NCBI GenBank assembly: GCA_025677835.1
Contig: JAIXMR010000004.1
Coordinates: 62,001-126,000, forward strand
Source of the DNA: Sporodiniella umbellata
Taxonomy: Eukaryota; Mucoromycota; Mucoromycetes; Mucorales; Rhizopodaceae
Reading direction: 5' to 3'
DNA: 64,000 nucleotides
Shown here: one piece after another, positions 37,249-50,077 of the stretch
How the letters are laid out: the number at the start of each line of letters is the position of its first letter
Numbering within the stretch: the first letter of the stretch is position 1
The notes under the pieces: generated by a model
The model's database searches: none
Seen by the model: the letters and a program-made list of their open reading frames with translations, nothing else
Told to the model about the DNA's origin: nothing
Translations under genes and position numbers: made by a program

Positions 37249-38631
37249 AAAAATTAGAAACAGCCTCTAGAAAACTTTCTTAAAACTATGCTCCTTTACA
37301 ATTTTAATAGAGTGCCTCATAGACTATTTGTTTTTTGTTTGTTTTTTGTTTTGGCTGCATATTTCTGAAAAGAAGTGATATACATATTAACACTCTAGCT
37401 TCAAAACCAGCGCCTGTAGACTTTTAAGACATACTTCCAATAATTTTTAAGTCCCTATTAGGCAATAAAATAAATGCGTCTCTCAGTCGCTTTTGTCATC
37501 TTACGAACTAGGCTGTCACACAGCTTGTTCACTGAAAACAACAGTGTTTAACCTCAAGATCAAGAGAATTCAACGAAACCCGCTGTGCGAAGACTAACCA
37601 TTATATTAAGTTAAAAACTGACAGGGATGTAACATAGCTTTGCCTATACTGTTTACAATTCACATTGAGATAGTCAATTAGACGTATTCTTTATTTTTCT
37701 TTCCTTTTTTTTTTTTTTTAATCTTCTTCGGTCCTCTATGTATATTTTAATACGTACATACTTTTTATACTAAATAGTCTGCTGTAATATATCCTCGATT
37801 TATGGTAGCTGTAACTATTAGTCATGTATAGCCTATATTTATACCGCTTCTATCCAACTACCTTAGTAGCCTGAATTTCTTCTAGAGGCTTATCAAAGCT
37901 CAAACTTTAAATGGAATTATCTGTGTCAATATTAGATCATTCGATATTCTTTTATAAAATTCTCTATCTTGTAAAGGCTAATAGACTTTGTTCTTCGCAT
38001 AGCGGACATTTCTGTATGTTAATGCATGAAATGGGCCATTTGATATATAACAGACCGTATGCTCATTGTTTTTTTTTTTAAAAAAAAAACCAGCTAATAT
38101 GCTCGCTGTTTTTAAGTAAGAATTTTTTTAGAATAGTAAGGGAAACAGTAACTGAAACAAAAGTAAAAGCAAAAACCATTATCTGTCTAATCTAATAGGC
38201 TTGGCTAAAGCAGTAAGAAAAAAAAAACATGCAAATCTATTTCTGATAACTCAAAAGAAGTGAGCGGGCAAATAAAATTAAAGTATAAATTTTTTAAAGC
38301 TTTAAACTAAATTTTATACTGCAGGAAATACAAAGATCTAATAGCTCTACAAAGAAAGCAAAAGAAAAAGACAGACTAAACAATAACAAAAAAAAACAAA
38401 CACCAAAATATTTATGGATAGCAAAATCTTTTGCTATACAATACACGCCAAAAACACGCTAGGCTTTGAATGAGACCCCGAACTATCAAGCTGATCGTCC
38501 AATAGATTAAGTTGGATTTTTTTTTTATCTTTCAAAGCGAAGTCATATTTTTTTCAGAAACTATATTTACAATGCTATGACTGTACTGTTCTTTTCATTA
38601 GAAATATTTTCTTTTTTTCCTAGAAATCAAA
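37249..38631. other. Intergenic, PGK1 promoter region
   Basis: About 1.4 kb of AT-rich sequence without open frames of note. It includes T-rich and TTTG-repeat stretches (37330-37360) and A and T homopolymers. The strongly expressed PGK1 starts at its right end; pyrimidine-rich DNA sits directly upstream of the ATG. Confidence 0.5.
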
Positions 38632-39980
38632 ATGTCTTTGTCCAACAAGCTTTCTATCCGCGATCTTGACTTAAAGAATAAGCGCGTCCTTATTCGGTAA
38701 GCAAATTTCTATCGAGAGAAGTTTATTTATACTGTTTCTAGTGTTGACTTCAATGTCCCAATGAAGGATGGTGCTATCACCAATAATAACCGCATTGTTC
38801 AAGCTCTTCCTACTGTAAAGCACGCTCTTGACAACGGAGCAGCAGCTGTTATCTTGATGTCCCATTTGGGCCGACCCAATGGCGAGAAAGTTGGCAAGTA
38901 TTCTCTTAAACCTGTTGCTGCCGAAGTTGAGAAACTTTTGGGAAAACCTGTCGAGTTCTTAGAAGATTGTGTTGGAGAGTCAGTCGAAAAAGTTTGTCAA
39001 TCCGCTACTGAAGGAAAGGTGATTCTTTTGGAAAACTTACGATACCACATTGAAGAAGAAGGCTCTGCTAAAGTTGATGGCCAAAAAAAAAAGGCGGATG
39101 TTGAGGCTGTTAAGAAGTTCCGCGCTTCATTGACATCTCTCGCCGATATCTATGTTAACGATGCCTTTGGTACTGCCCATCGCGCTCACTCCTCTATGGT
39201 CGGTGTGGATCTTCCTCAACGTGCTGCTGGTTTCCTTATGGAAAAAGAACTTGAATATTTTGCCAAGGCTTTGGAAAATCCTGCACGCCCTTTCCTTGCT
39301 ATCCTTGGTGGCGCCAAAGTCTCTGACAAAATTCAGTTAATTGAAAACATGCTTGACAAGGTCAATGCTTTGATTGTTTGTGGTGGTATGGCTTTTACTT
39401 TTAAGAAAACCATTGAAAACATGAAGGTAAATAATTTGTAGCTTTATTAAGTATCAAAATACCAATTACAATTCAATAGATTGGCAAATCTCTTTACGAT
39501 GAAGCAGGCTCCAAGTTGGTTGAAAAAATTGTTAAAGATGCAGCTGAAAAGAATGTCAAAATTCTCTTTCCTATCGATTTTATTACTGCCGACGATTTCT
39601 CTCCCAATGCCAACACTGGCTATGCTACTGATGCTGACGGTATTCCTGATGAGCTTGAAGGCCTTGACTGTGGTGAAAAGTCCTCTAAATTGTTTGCTGA
39701 AGAAATTTTGAAATCCAAGACTATCGTCTGGAACGGCCCTTCTGGCGTCTTTGAGTTTGACGCTTTTGCTAATGGTACCAAGTCAGTACTTACGGCTGTT
39801 ATTGAAGCCACCAAAGCCGGCTCTACTACTATTATTGGTGGTGGTGATACCGCTACTGCTGCTCTTAAGTGGGGTGCTGAAGGTAAAGTGTCTCACATTT
39901 CTACCGGCGGTGGTGCTTCCCTCGAGCTTCTTGAAGGAAAAGAGCTTCCTGGTGTTACCGCCCTCTCTAGTAAAAACTAG
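38632..39980 (+). CDS. PGK1: Phosphoglycerate kinase
   Basis: Glycolytic enzyme that makes ATP from 1,3-bisphosphoglycerate. Exons are 38632-38696, 38742-39426 and 39480-39980, about 416 residues, full length. Substrate motifs are intact: [49 protein letters not shown], and the nucleotide-side WNGPSGVFE and [10 protein letters not shown] with the [19 protein letters not shown] end. Codon use is biased to C-ending forms as in the ribosomal protein genes. A run of ten A (39083-39092) lies in the coding region and encodes QKKK in a surface loop. Confidence 0.98.
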
Positions 39981-40664
39981 ATGAATCATGGCTGAAAGCA
40001 ATTTCAATTGTTTGTATGAAAATTTTCTTGTATTTAATTTAACTCTACTAAATAATAAAAATATGTAAAAATAATTCTTGAGGTTACTTTTTAGCTAGAT
40101 CACATCTCCTAACCGTTTATATGTACGAAAAGCTGCACTTAGGTCCTTCGCGCTCAAGATTTATGTATATATGGCAAAATGTCTTCGGTTAAAAGAGTAA
40201 AAAAACAAAGACAAAAAAACGAAGCCGTCTCGCAAAAAAAGTATAAAGATATTTGTTTAGAGAAATCGCTTTTAGCTGATATTTTGTGTTTTTATGTATT
40301 TGCGTAAATACAACAGTAGTCTTTATAATTTATCATAGTGGAGTTTTTTTTTTTTTGCTCTATCAGCTTCATCATATGCCTTTTAGATACAATGGCTGCA
40401 TTTTGTAATAAGGTAATATCCTGTTTATGTTGAACATATATATACAGCAGGTCCTTTTCTTATGCAGAGAGAGCCCAAAGTGTTGAATTAAAGAGAAAAG
40501 CTAAGGTCTAGAGTATACGAAAGTCTTTTTTTATTTTATTTTATTTATCGAATATGATATATGCATGCTATTTGCTTTCCAAACAAGTAACAATGTATCA
40601 GTTGAAAAAACAAAGGAGAAATTGTTTTCGTGCGTTGAAGGATATTTGACTTACTGCATATCAT
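39981..40664. other. Convergent intergenic region
   Basis: About 680 bp between the PGK1 stop and the MFS gene stop. It has AATAAA-like sites (40052 on the plus strand) and AT-rich sequence; nothing else was recognised. Confidence 0.5.
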
Positions 40665-42348
40665 TTAGTTTAGTATACTCTCCTTAGTTTGACGGAACAA
40701 TGATAGAATACTTCTGTAAACGGCACCCCATCTAACCATTATTGGGCTAGAGACAAAAAGAGAAAGGCTGAATATAAGCATAAGCACTTCAAAACTAGAA
40801 ACAGATATAACATAACCAGCAATCACAGGACCAACGAACATTCCAATGGAGTAAGCCATATTATACAGTGCATACACTAATGATAAATAAGTTATACTTT
40901 CTAATGAGTATTTAATTCGAATATACCTTGGGCATAAGCATTACTACCCTATAAGAATTCAAATGTATTAGTCAATGTTCCTAGTGTATACAACTTACCA
41001 TTTCAGTGACCGTCTCACCCATCTCTGGTAATATAGGAGTGAGAGTGACAGGACTAGAAAGGCCAAAAGCCATAAGAGGAGGAATGATGTAATACAGAGA
41101 TTTGTAGTGGATTGCAATCAATGGACTACTCACAGCCATCATAATCATACCAAAAGCTGAAATTGTTTTTGCTCCAATCTATACTCTGTATTAGTTTTTG
41201 TATGTGTTTACAGTGTATATATTGACCTTATCAGCAAGATGTCCGATTACAGGTGCAAGGAAAGCAGGTATAACCATGGCTACAAAGACCACTATATATG
41301 CATGTAAGCTAACGTTCTAAGTAAAAAATAAAATAAAAGAAATTATACGTACTTCCTATAGTAGATGCCGATGCTCCATACTCGTTTTGCAAATGAATAG
41401 GTAAGACTGGCTCAATTCCTGAAAACACAGAGGCGCTCACTGTTACACATAAAACGCAGGACATGATTCGCCAGTTTTTCAATAATCCGACGATGTTTAC
41501 AGGTGAATTTCTATTGGCCATCAGAGGCGTATTTTCGCCTGCATTTTCTTGAGCTCTAGAAACGTGATCAGACGTATCTTCAATGTGATCGTGCTTAGGT
41601 TCAGCTAGCCAAACAATAGCAAAAAAATTAACTATAGCAAAAGCAGAACAAAACAAAAAAGGGGCCGAAAATCCTCCATATTCATATAAAAATCCCCCAA
41701 CTGCAGGGCCAATAGCAAAACCAACTGTATGAGCTGTAAGCACTGTTCCCATGATCACACCCAATTTTTTTTTCGGAAACACGTCTGCTAATAATCCCAA
41801 GCCTATTGTCCTAACAGGCAAAAATGAGCTTTTTTTTCTGCCAAAAAAAAAAAACCCCCCTACCATGAAGCACCTCCTGCCACTCCTTGAGCTGTACGGG
41901 CCAAAACTAACAGCACATACGTATCTGCAACAGCGAATGCCAAAGTTGACACAATTAATCCTAGCATCCCACCAATCATGGGGTACCTTCGGTTTCTATA
42001 CTTGTCAGACAAAATAGCGAACACAGGTGTCGATATTAGCAATCCAAAAGCTATCAAGATTTTAATATAAAAAAAGATAATTGTAATACATCCATTAAGC
42101 TTACCGTAGCACCCAAATAAAAACCCCACCATAGTCGAATCACCGTTCAAACGTTTTATTACAATTAAAGGTAAACAGGGTATCACAACACCATAAACCA
42201 ACATGTCTCTATAAAAATCAGTATTAAATCAAACACTAACTAGTATTTACGTGAAGAGTGTGAGAGCAACAACACAAGCAATGCTACTGTTGGAGCGACG
42301 GGCCTTATGCCATTTTAAATGAAGTCTATTAGATAGGTCGTTGGCCAT
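40665..42348 (-). CDS. MFS transporter, SLC18/DHA1-like, 12 TM
   Basis: Proton-coupled antiporter of the major facilitator superfamily. On the minus strand it starts MANDLSNRLHLKWHKARRSN, then twelve hydrophobic segments can be counted. They include DMLVYGVVIPCLPLIV (TM1), the loop motif ILSDKYRNRRYPM (motif A), LARTAQGVAGGASW (TM4), GFAIGPAVGGFLYE (TM5, motif C, the antiporter signature) and YNMAYSIGMFVGPVIAG (TM11). The central loop is about 50 residues and carries a TPLMANRNSP stretch. Motif C and the TM11 sequence resemble vesicular amine transporters and drug:H+ antiporters. Substrate cannot be told from sequence. Seven or so introns; one contains adjacent runs of C and A (about 41840-41860). 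Confidence 0.85.
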
Positions 42349-44748
42349 AAAAAAAAAGTTAGACAAAAGAAAGGTACCTGAACAGAAAAAAACTACTGAG
42401 ATTATCAAAGTTTAAGTCACACCAAAAATAATATCTCAGCTCTTACTTTTACTTTTTTCTAAAAGTGACTGCAGAAAGTACTCAAAAAATCATCTGGCAA
42501 GACGAAAGCTATGCACTAGATACGTAAAGAATAAAGAGAAAAAGAAAGGCGCCTGCAATAGAACTTCGTTCTCTCCCGTTTTTTTTTTTTGAGAATGACT
42601 TTGGAGGTGGCTATGGTGGCCATAACTGCTGGCTTTATCTGCTCAGAGTAAGAAGTTCCTGTGCGAATTTTGGGAAAGTTGAAGAAGCGAATGACAGTAA
42701 TTAAGGCAGGGAGAAACTCTTGTATAAAAGCGATCCAAAAGGACTGTCAAAGAGGGTGTTTGAAGAAAAAACTTTCGAAAGAGTCGAACTTGTCGGCGCA
42801 AATAGAGTATTTCTCATCAGGTAGGCCACGGGAACTCATGCAGAATAAGACCAAAGAAAAGACGATACATGGCACTATGTTGTATTGCTGTCGAGGTTAC
42901 TTTCCAGAAGTATTTTTCAGTACTTTAGTTTTTTGGCTAAGACTGATTAATCGATATTAGAGAAAATTTCCATCTATTCTGAAAAGTATATTTGCCTGAA
43001 TCATGCTACATATGCCCATTGTCAAGCAATATGTAATCTTGACACACAGCACCAAAAAAAGACTTATGCATTACATCAATGTTCACCGTTGCATGTACCT
43101 GAAAAACTGTATATTGTTGTCTTTTTCAATAGAAAACTTCATCCCCTTATTTTTCCTAGTTACAGCGACCTTATTAAACCTAGCTATTGATTTTGTACGA
43201 ACATGCCATAGTTTCCGCTCTCAATGCATTTTTTAATATTAAAGCGTGTGGATAGGTACCCTTAGCACTGTTTATATTTGTGAAGTCTATTTAAAACAAA
43301 GCTAGAAATATTAAAACAATAAACAGCAAACTTTTTGGTCTTCACTATACAATAAAGAGTATTTTTCATTAAGAAAATCAAAAAGCAAGCCCAAGTTGGA
43401 AGCTGGAAATTTCAAACTATGATTACTGTCTTTTTTTATTTCACACCATATAGATAACAATTATAGGGTTGTCAACGAATCCTTACAAATCAATCAAACC
43501 TTTGGGGTAATCGTAGCTCTTAAATGTGATTTGTGAACGATTTGTTTATACAGATTTGTTGTCATCCCTAGATTCACCAGATTTCAAATACTAGTTCAAT
43601 AGATTTGCAGGATTCCTTTTATAGACAGATGATTTTTTTGGTTACACATCGTAAATTTTTTGGCAGTTTTTTCTACCTTAAATATTGTCTTTAAATATAA
43701 AGCCATCACTACTGGCATGTATGTATGTTGAAGGTTTTAGATAGAGATTTGTTCTCTATTCTCACTCAAATTAAAGACCTTTCAGTACTATATATTAGCC
43801 TTTATTTGACGATAGCAAATTTTTAAGGCTTTTGGAGTTTACAAAATTCGATTCAGTGAATTTTTATTAACCCAACAAGCAACTATTCCTGTGTTTCTTT
43901 TTATGATGAGCTGCGATGTGTCTATTTTATGTCTTTTATTTATATCGTAACAGGTAAATAAAAAACTGAGTACCTGTTATATACTGTAAAAAAACAATAG
44001 GTAAGATCCTCCCTTTTGTATATCACTATATATTTTAGCAGGGTCTATAAGAATCGAAACAAAAATACAAACATATTTGTCGTAACCGCTCTCACCAATA
44101 TATATTTAAATTTTTTAATAGTAGCTAGTCCTATTCTCTTATAAAAACTCAAGAGTATATACCAGCCTTATTTGATCTAACTTCAATTGAAAAAAAATCA
44201 ACGATTACTGTTATCAAAAGGCCAAGAATAAACCAGTTTAAATAATAGGAGAAGATCGCTTTATTCTTGAAAAGCTAAATAAAACAAACATTTTTTTGTT
44301 TTTTGATTCAAAATGCTTTATACTAGCACATTTGTAAACGTAGCTATAGAAATCATTTCTTTATGATATAATATATCCTAAATAAATTTAAAGTTCTACA
44401 TTAACATTTTCATGTTTTTGTGTGAAATATCTCTTACAGCATACACTTTAAAATATGAAAAATTTCTCATTAAATTAGCTAGCCTTTTGTTTGAAAAGGC
44501 TGCTCTAGAAGCAAGCATGAGGGTATGTGTACATAAAAAGTAAGGAATTGGTTGCAAAAGATGCTCATATAGTGTGAAACATCTAAGCGTGCTCAAAGGG
44601 TTTTTGGTGTGCTGTCAAAACAAAGCCTTTTTTCCAATTGGTTGTCGGAACATGAATTGTATACTGTGGCAAGACAGGTCAGTCACTGAAGCGAGCGCGC
44701 AAAAAAAAAAAATTGTAAAAAGCATTCTTTTTTCAAGCGATACATACT
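42349..44748. other. Intergenic, no gene seen
   Basis: About 2.4 kb between divergent genes. A short ATG frame at 42597 and an open frame at 42661-42960 (basic, K- and R-rich, no family) were examined and not called. The rest is AT-rich with stops in all frames. Confidence 0.5.
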
Positions 44749-47700
44749 ATGAGCTCCTCTAGTAGAGCAGTAAGAGGTAACAAGCTTCAGCAGCTGAGAG
44801 AGGCTATGCTGAATAAAAAGAAATCAAGCTCCAAGGTATAAAAATGCAAAATTAAAAAAACTCTCAAAATTTTAAAATCGCAATCTTTAGAATCTGGACG
44901 ATCTGTTTGAAGAGGTTGAAGAGAACGATTATCTCGCTATTCAGAACGATGAGGCTTTTGTAGAAGACGACGATGAGGGAGGATACATAGATAATGGAGA
45001 AGCTGAAGAGTATACATATTCTGATGAGTACGAAACTGAAGACAATATAGGCAATGGTTAGTATAGAATATGCTTTTTCAGAGACGCCTCATTAGTTTGT
45101 TTAACAGGTAAAAGAAAAAGAAAGTCGAAACAAAAGCAAAAGTCAGCACCTGAGCCAGTAAAGTCGAAGCAACCCATCAATAAGTATTTTTCGACTTCTA
45201 TGACAAAAAAATATGCTGGAGAGAGACCTACTAAGAAAAAGCCTGTAAGAATACAACCTTTGAAAACAAAAGACAACTTCAGAAGCTCAATTATTTTTAT
45301 CACAGGTTGACTCCAAAGAATCGGACAGTTTCATGGATAGTTTGCTTTTAGAGTTCGATGCACCAGCAAGACAAATGCCTCGAGCTCCAACAAGCCAACC
45401 TCCAGAAAAAAAACTTCACTCAAGTCATCTAGCTAAATTGTCCCAAAGAAATACTATTAGCCGAGACTATTTGTTTGATCAACCAGTACAAGCTGATGTC
45501 TCAATTGAAGAAGCAGTACCTGCACCAGTTTCAAAACCAGAAACAGATTTGACATCCATTGACTTTGACGACGATATGATGAACGATGTTAAAATAGAGG
45601 AAGTAGAACCCTCGATTATCAGTAGCAAATCAACGTTTGCAGCACAAGCGCCTAAAGACGAAAAATTCGAGCTTCAAGGCTGGGAAGATGCCAATGCCAA
45701 CATGATGGATACATTTGCACAAGACGAAATAAAAGAAGAGAAGCTATCGGTAGATGTGTTTGAAAATGAGGATCGCTTGAAGATGTGGTGGTACGACGCT
45801 TATGAGCGTAAAGAAAAAGGCTACGTATATTTATTTGGTAAAATACTCAACAAGAGTATAAACAAATATGTCAGCTGTTGCGTTACAGTAAAAAATATCG
45901 AAAGAAATCTGTTTTTTTTACCTCGCAAGTTTGCGTTGGATGGTAATAATAATTTTTCAAAAAAGAAAAAAGACAGTACATGTATTGACATTACGTGCTA
46001 GAGAGTGGTAATACAACGGACATACAGGTGGAAGCGACAGATGTGTACGACGAAGTCTCTAAGTTATTTTCAAAAACCAGAATTACAAAATACGCATCAA
46101 AAAAGGTTTCAAGAAAATACGCCTTTGAATTGCCTGACGTCCCTTCTGAATCTGACTATCTGAAAGTCTTGTATAGCTACGAACGTAGGTTTTCCTTTAT
46201 ATATATATATATAACAAAGCCCTAAACAGCCATATAAGACAGTTCGTAATTTAACTGAGTTGTATAGAACCTGCTCTTACTGGAAACGAAAGCGGAAAAA
46301 CTTTTAGTCGCGTCTTCGGTGCTAGTACTGGGCCTTTAGAGCATTTTCTTATTAAACGTGACATTATGGGACCATGTTGGTTAGAAGTTTCCAATGCTCA
46401 AATGAGTAAAACCAGTGTAGGCTATAGATTTAAATACGCATGATTTTTTTTTTGAAAAAATACTCATTTAAATTGTTGAAAAAAGGAAACGTGGTGCAAA
46501 GTTGAAATTACAGTTGATGATCCCAAAAAAGTCAACCCTCTAATGGATGAATATGGCAACAGACCTGTCCATATCCCTCCGCTTACAATCATGTCAATCA
46601 GTCTTAGAACTATTATGAATAGCAAAAAGAACGCAAATGAAATTGTTGCTGCCAGTGCGCTTGTTTGTAATGGAGTGCAAATTGACGATACAAAATCGCT
46701 TGACGAACAAAACAAAATGCGTTTTGCAGTTGTTCGGCAACTGGAAGGAAAGCCTTATCCTGCTGGATTTTTAGAAATGACCACCAACGAAAAGAAAAAG
46801 GCAGGTGGCTTCTCTATTCAAACGGAAAGAACAGAAGCATCGCTTTTGAATTTTCTGATAGCCAGAATCCATTTATGCGACCCTGATGTTATTATAGGCC
46901 ATAACTTTGCTGGTTTTGATTTGGATGTACTTTTGCATCGAATGAAAACTCTCAACGTCCAACATTGGCACAGGTTAGGTAGATTGAAACGTAAAAAGTA
47001 AGTAGCGATAGCTTAGAAATATTCAATCTAAAAGCGCTCTCTTTTTAGTTGGCCTAAGTTGCAGACCGGCGCAGGCGGTATGGGCGAATCCACATTCCAA
47101 GAAAGAATGATTATGAGCGGTCGCCTTGTGTGTGATACTTATTTAGCCTCTAAGGATTTGATTCGTAGTAAATCCTACAGCTTGACAAATTTGGCCCAGT
47201 CTCAGCTCAAGATTGTTCGGGAAGACATCGAGTTTAGTAAATCGGAGCAATACTTTGATGCTTCAGAAAAGCTCTTTCATTTTTTGAAGCATTGCTCCTT
47301 TGACTCTTATTTGACAACCTATCTTATGTTTAAATTGCAAATTTTGCCATTGACACATCAACTGACTACACTTGCAGGAAATTTATGGTCCAGAACTATG
47401 ACAGGTGCAAGAGCAGAGAGAAACGAATTTTTGTTATTACACGAATTTCATAAAGCAAAATACATTTGTCCTGACAAAAGTTTTGGTCTTAAAAGTGGGA
47501 ACACTGCTAGCCAAGCTATTGTACAAGCAGCCGAACAAGACGATGACGAAGATGCTGTCAAGGAAGCCTCAAACGTGAAAAAATCCGGAAGGCGCAAACC
47601 GGCCTATGCAGGTGGTCTAGTACTTGAGCCAAAAAAGGGCTTCTATGATCGATATGTTTTGCTTCTTGATTTCAACAGTTTGTACCCTTCAATTATTCAA

Positions 47701-49286
47701 GAATACAATGTGTGTTTTACTACTGTTGATCGTAGTGCTTATCATGAGGGGGCAGAGGTATACACGAAAATTCGTATAGACATAAATCTAATACTTACCA
47801 TCTTCAAAAGAAAAACGAAGAGGAAAAGGTCCCTGATATTCCTGGAGAATCATCCCCAGAAGGCATTTTGCCTAAGCTTCTTAAAACATTGGTTGACCGT
47901 CGTCGCCAAGTAAAAAACGCTATGAAAGGCGAAAAATCCGAGGCTAAATACACCCAGCTAAACATCAGACAACAAGCCCTCAAACTTACTGCTAACAGTA
48001 TGTATGGTTGTTTGGGTTTTACCTATTCGCGATTTTACGCCAAGCCTTTAGCTATGTTAATTACTTTCAAAGGCCGTGAAATTCTTCAAAGCACAGTTAA
48101 TCTCGCTGGTGGTCTTGATATGAATGTTATTTATGGTGATACAGATTCTATTATGGTTTATACCAACCAGGAAGACATCCAAGAAGTAAAGAAAATGGGC
48201 AATCTCCTTCGAAAAAAAGTGAATGAACATTATAAATTACTGGAGATTGGCATTGATGGGTACTTTAAACATATGCTTCTACTCAAGAAAAAAAAATACG
48301 CTGCTTTATTAGTGGAGGAAAAAGACAATGGGGAGTTAGTAGAAAGCGTGGAAACTAAAGGTTTGGACCTTGTTCGTCGTGATTGGTGTGACTTATCCCA
48401 CGATGTATCTTCTCATGTCCTTAACTTAATTCTGTCTGACCGAGAACGAGACGATGTAGTAAACGAAATTCATACATATCTTGAAGTAATCGGGGAGCGC
48501 ATTCGACAAGGAGAAATTCCGCTAGACAAATTTGTAATCAACAAGCAACTAACTAAACGGCCTCAAGACTATGCCGATTCAAAGAGCCAACCTCATGTCC
48601 AGGTTGCGTTACGTATGTTGTTAGAAGGTCAAAACGTTAAATCGGGCGATACTGTTCCATACGTTATTTGCAATGTAGATGAAGAGACAAGTGGGGACAA
48701 AAAGGGATCTGCACTCAGAGCATACCACCCGGATGATGTAGTAAAAAAGAATATGCAACTTGACATCGAGTGGTATCTCCACCAACAGGTGCACCCACCA
48801 TTGACACGTCTCTGCTCGCCTATTGAAGGTACTGACCCTGCAAGGCTGGCTGGATGCCTTGGCTTAGAAACAAGTCGCTATAGGCATATTACTATGGGGT
48901 CTGAAGACAACGATCAAGAGCTTTACACTTTAGATTCCAAGATTAGTGATGCAGAACGATTCAAATCTTCTGACCCTGTTTCTTTAATTTGTAGCCGCTG
49001 TGATCAAGAGTTTGCATACAGCGGAATATTAAGACAGTCAGATGCTACAGTAGAATGTGGATTAGAGTGTACCCAATGTCGCCAAATTTTGAACCCTGCA
49101 AGCCTGAAAACTCAGCTACTATCCAACATTCGCAGATACATCAACACATACTACAAAGGTTGGCTTGTATGCGATGACTCTACTTGCAGAAACCGAACGC
49201 GTATGCTCTCAGTGTTTGGCCGGCGATGTTTGGCAGAAGATTGCCGTGGAACAATGACAAGAGAAGTAAAAAAAATAGGATTATGA
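44749..49286 (+). CDS. POL1: DNA polymerase alpha catalytic subunit
   Basis: Catalytic B-family polymerase of the primase complex that starts every Okazaki fragment. From MSSSSRAVRGNKLQQLREAM the N-terminal region is acidic (DLFEEVEENDY) and includes KYFSTSM and the Pol-alpha-specific SFMDSLLLEFD. The inactivated exonuclease-like domain includes IIGHNFAGFDLDVLLHRM. Polymerase motifs: FNSLYPSIIQEYN (region II), KLTANSMYGCLGFTYSRFYA (region III), VIYGDTDSIMV (region I, catalytic aspartates) and KKKKYAALLVE. The C-terminus has two cysteine clusters (CSRCDQEF with CTQCRQ; CDDSTCRNRTR with CLAEDCRG) that bind the B subunit. About nine introns, one at 47758-47811 between GAE and KNEEEKVPD. Full length. 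Confidence 0.96.
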
Positions 49287-49613
49287 AGTTTATTTTCTCA
49301 CTTGAAATACTATAGTACACGGACAAACAATTGTATACCCAACTGTTGTTCTTCTACAGTCTGTTCGACCCAGAAAAAGCACGAAATAATATAGCAGCCA
49401 ACCAATTAACAAGTAAGCGTAATAGAAGCAAAAGGAACACTGTATAAACTAAACAATACTAGGTCAACATGAAGCCATTATAAACAACAATTTCAAGCTA
49501 CTAATAACTCATCAAAGCATTGTAGGCGACTATCTTGAACGGTCAGGATACCGCTATGTCGATTTGTCGAAATTGATGATAATCTAAAATCATAAAGCAA
49601 AGTCATTTTTTTA

Positions 49614-50077
49614 TTACAATATCGCTTGTCTTAGCGGATCTGCTTTAAGCTGAGCAAAGTCAATCTCCTCCTCTTGTTCTTTATCTATCTCTCCAACTGT
49701 ACATCTAGTTTAAGTATTCTTTTTAGAGGTCTTTTCTTTTTCTTTGCTTTGTTTGAAGCATTTACATGTTATCTCCCCTAACAATATATAGACCGAGGGG
49801 AATAGTCTCCGTTCCTTCGAGGGAAAATACACGTTCCTGGCATTTTTCCAATATCACATTTGCCGTTTGATCAGTTCCTCTTAATACACCCTAAAATTAC
49901 GATTGTTTAAGATTGCAGATCCGTCGTAAAACACTTTACCATTAACACTCTTCCATCTATTGTAATAACACTGACATTGACTATAATTCAAAGAGGAAGG
50001 ATGAGAATGGTAAACCTTATTTTAAATCTTTAAATGAATTTGTACGAACGGTTCACATAAGGCTGAAGCAAGCTCAT
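49614..50077 (-). CDS. LSM8: U6 snRNP protein LSm8
   Basis: Member of the nuclear Lsm2-8 ring that binds the 3' oligo-U of U6 snRNA. Four small exons on the minus strand begin at ATG 50077 (MSLLQPYVN). The second gives NVSVITIDGRVLM (Sm1), the third GVLRGTDQTANVILEKCQER and GLYIVRGDNI (Sm2, with the RGDN signature), and the last CTVGEIDKEQEEEIDF to the stop at 49614. About 95 residues, the right size. GVLRGTDQT and LGLYIVRGDN are the LSm8-type spellings. It is convergent with POL1 with about 330 bp between stops. The first intron donor (GTTCGT) is weak and is the least certain part. Confidence 0.9.

Noticed and set aside
42661..42960. Basic 99-codon open frame downstream of a short ATG frame at 42597
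   Set aside because: No ATG start in frame, K/R-rich composition without domain, and no in-frame splice from the upstream ATG.
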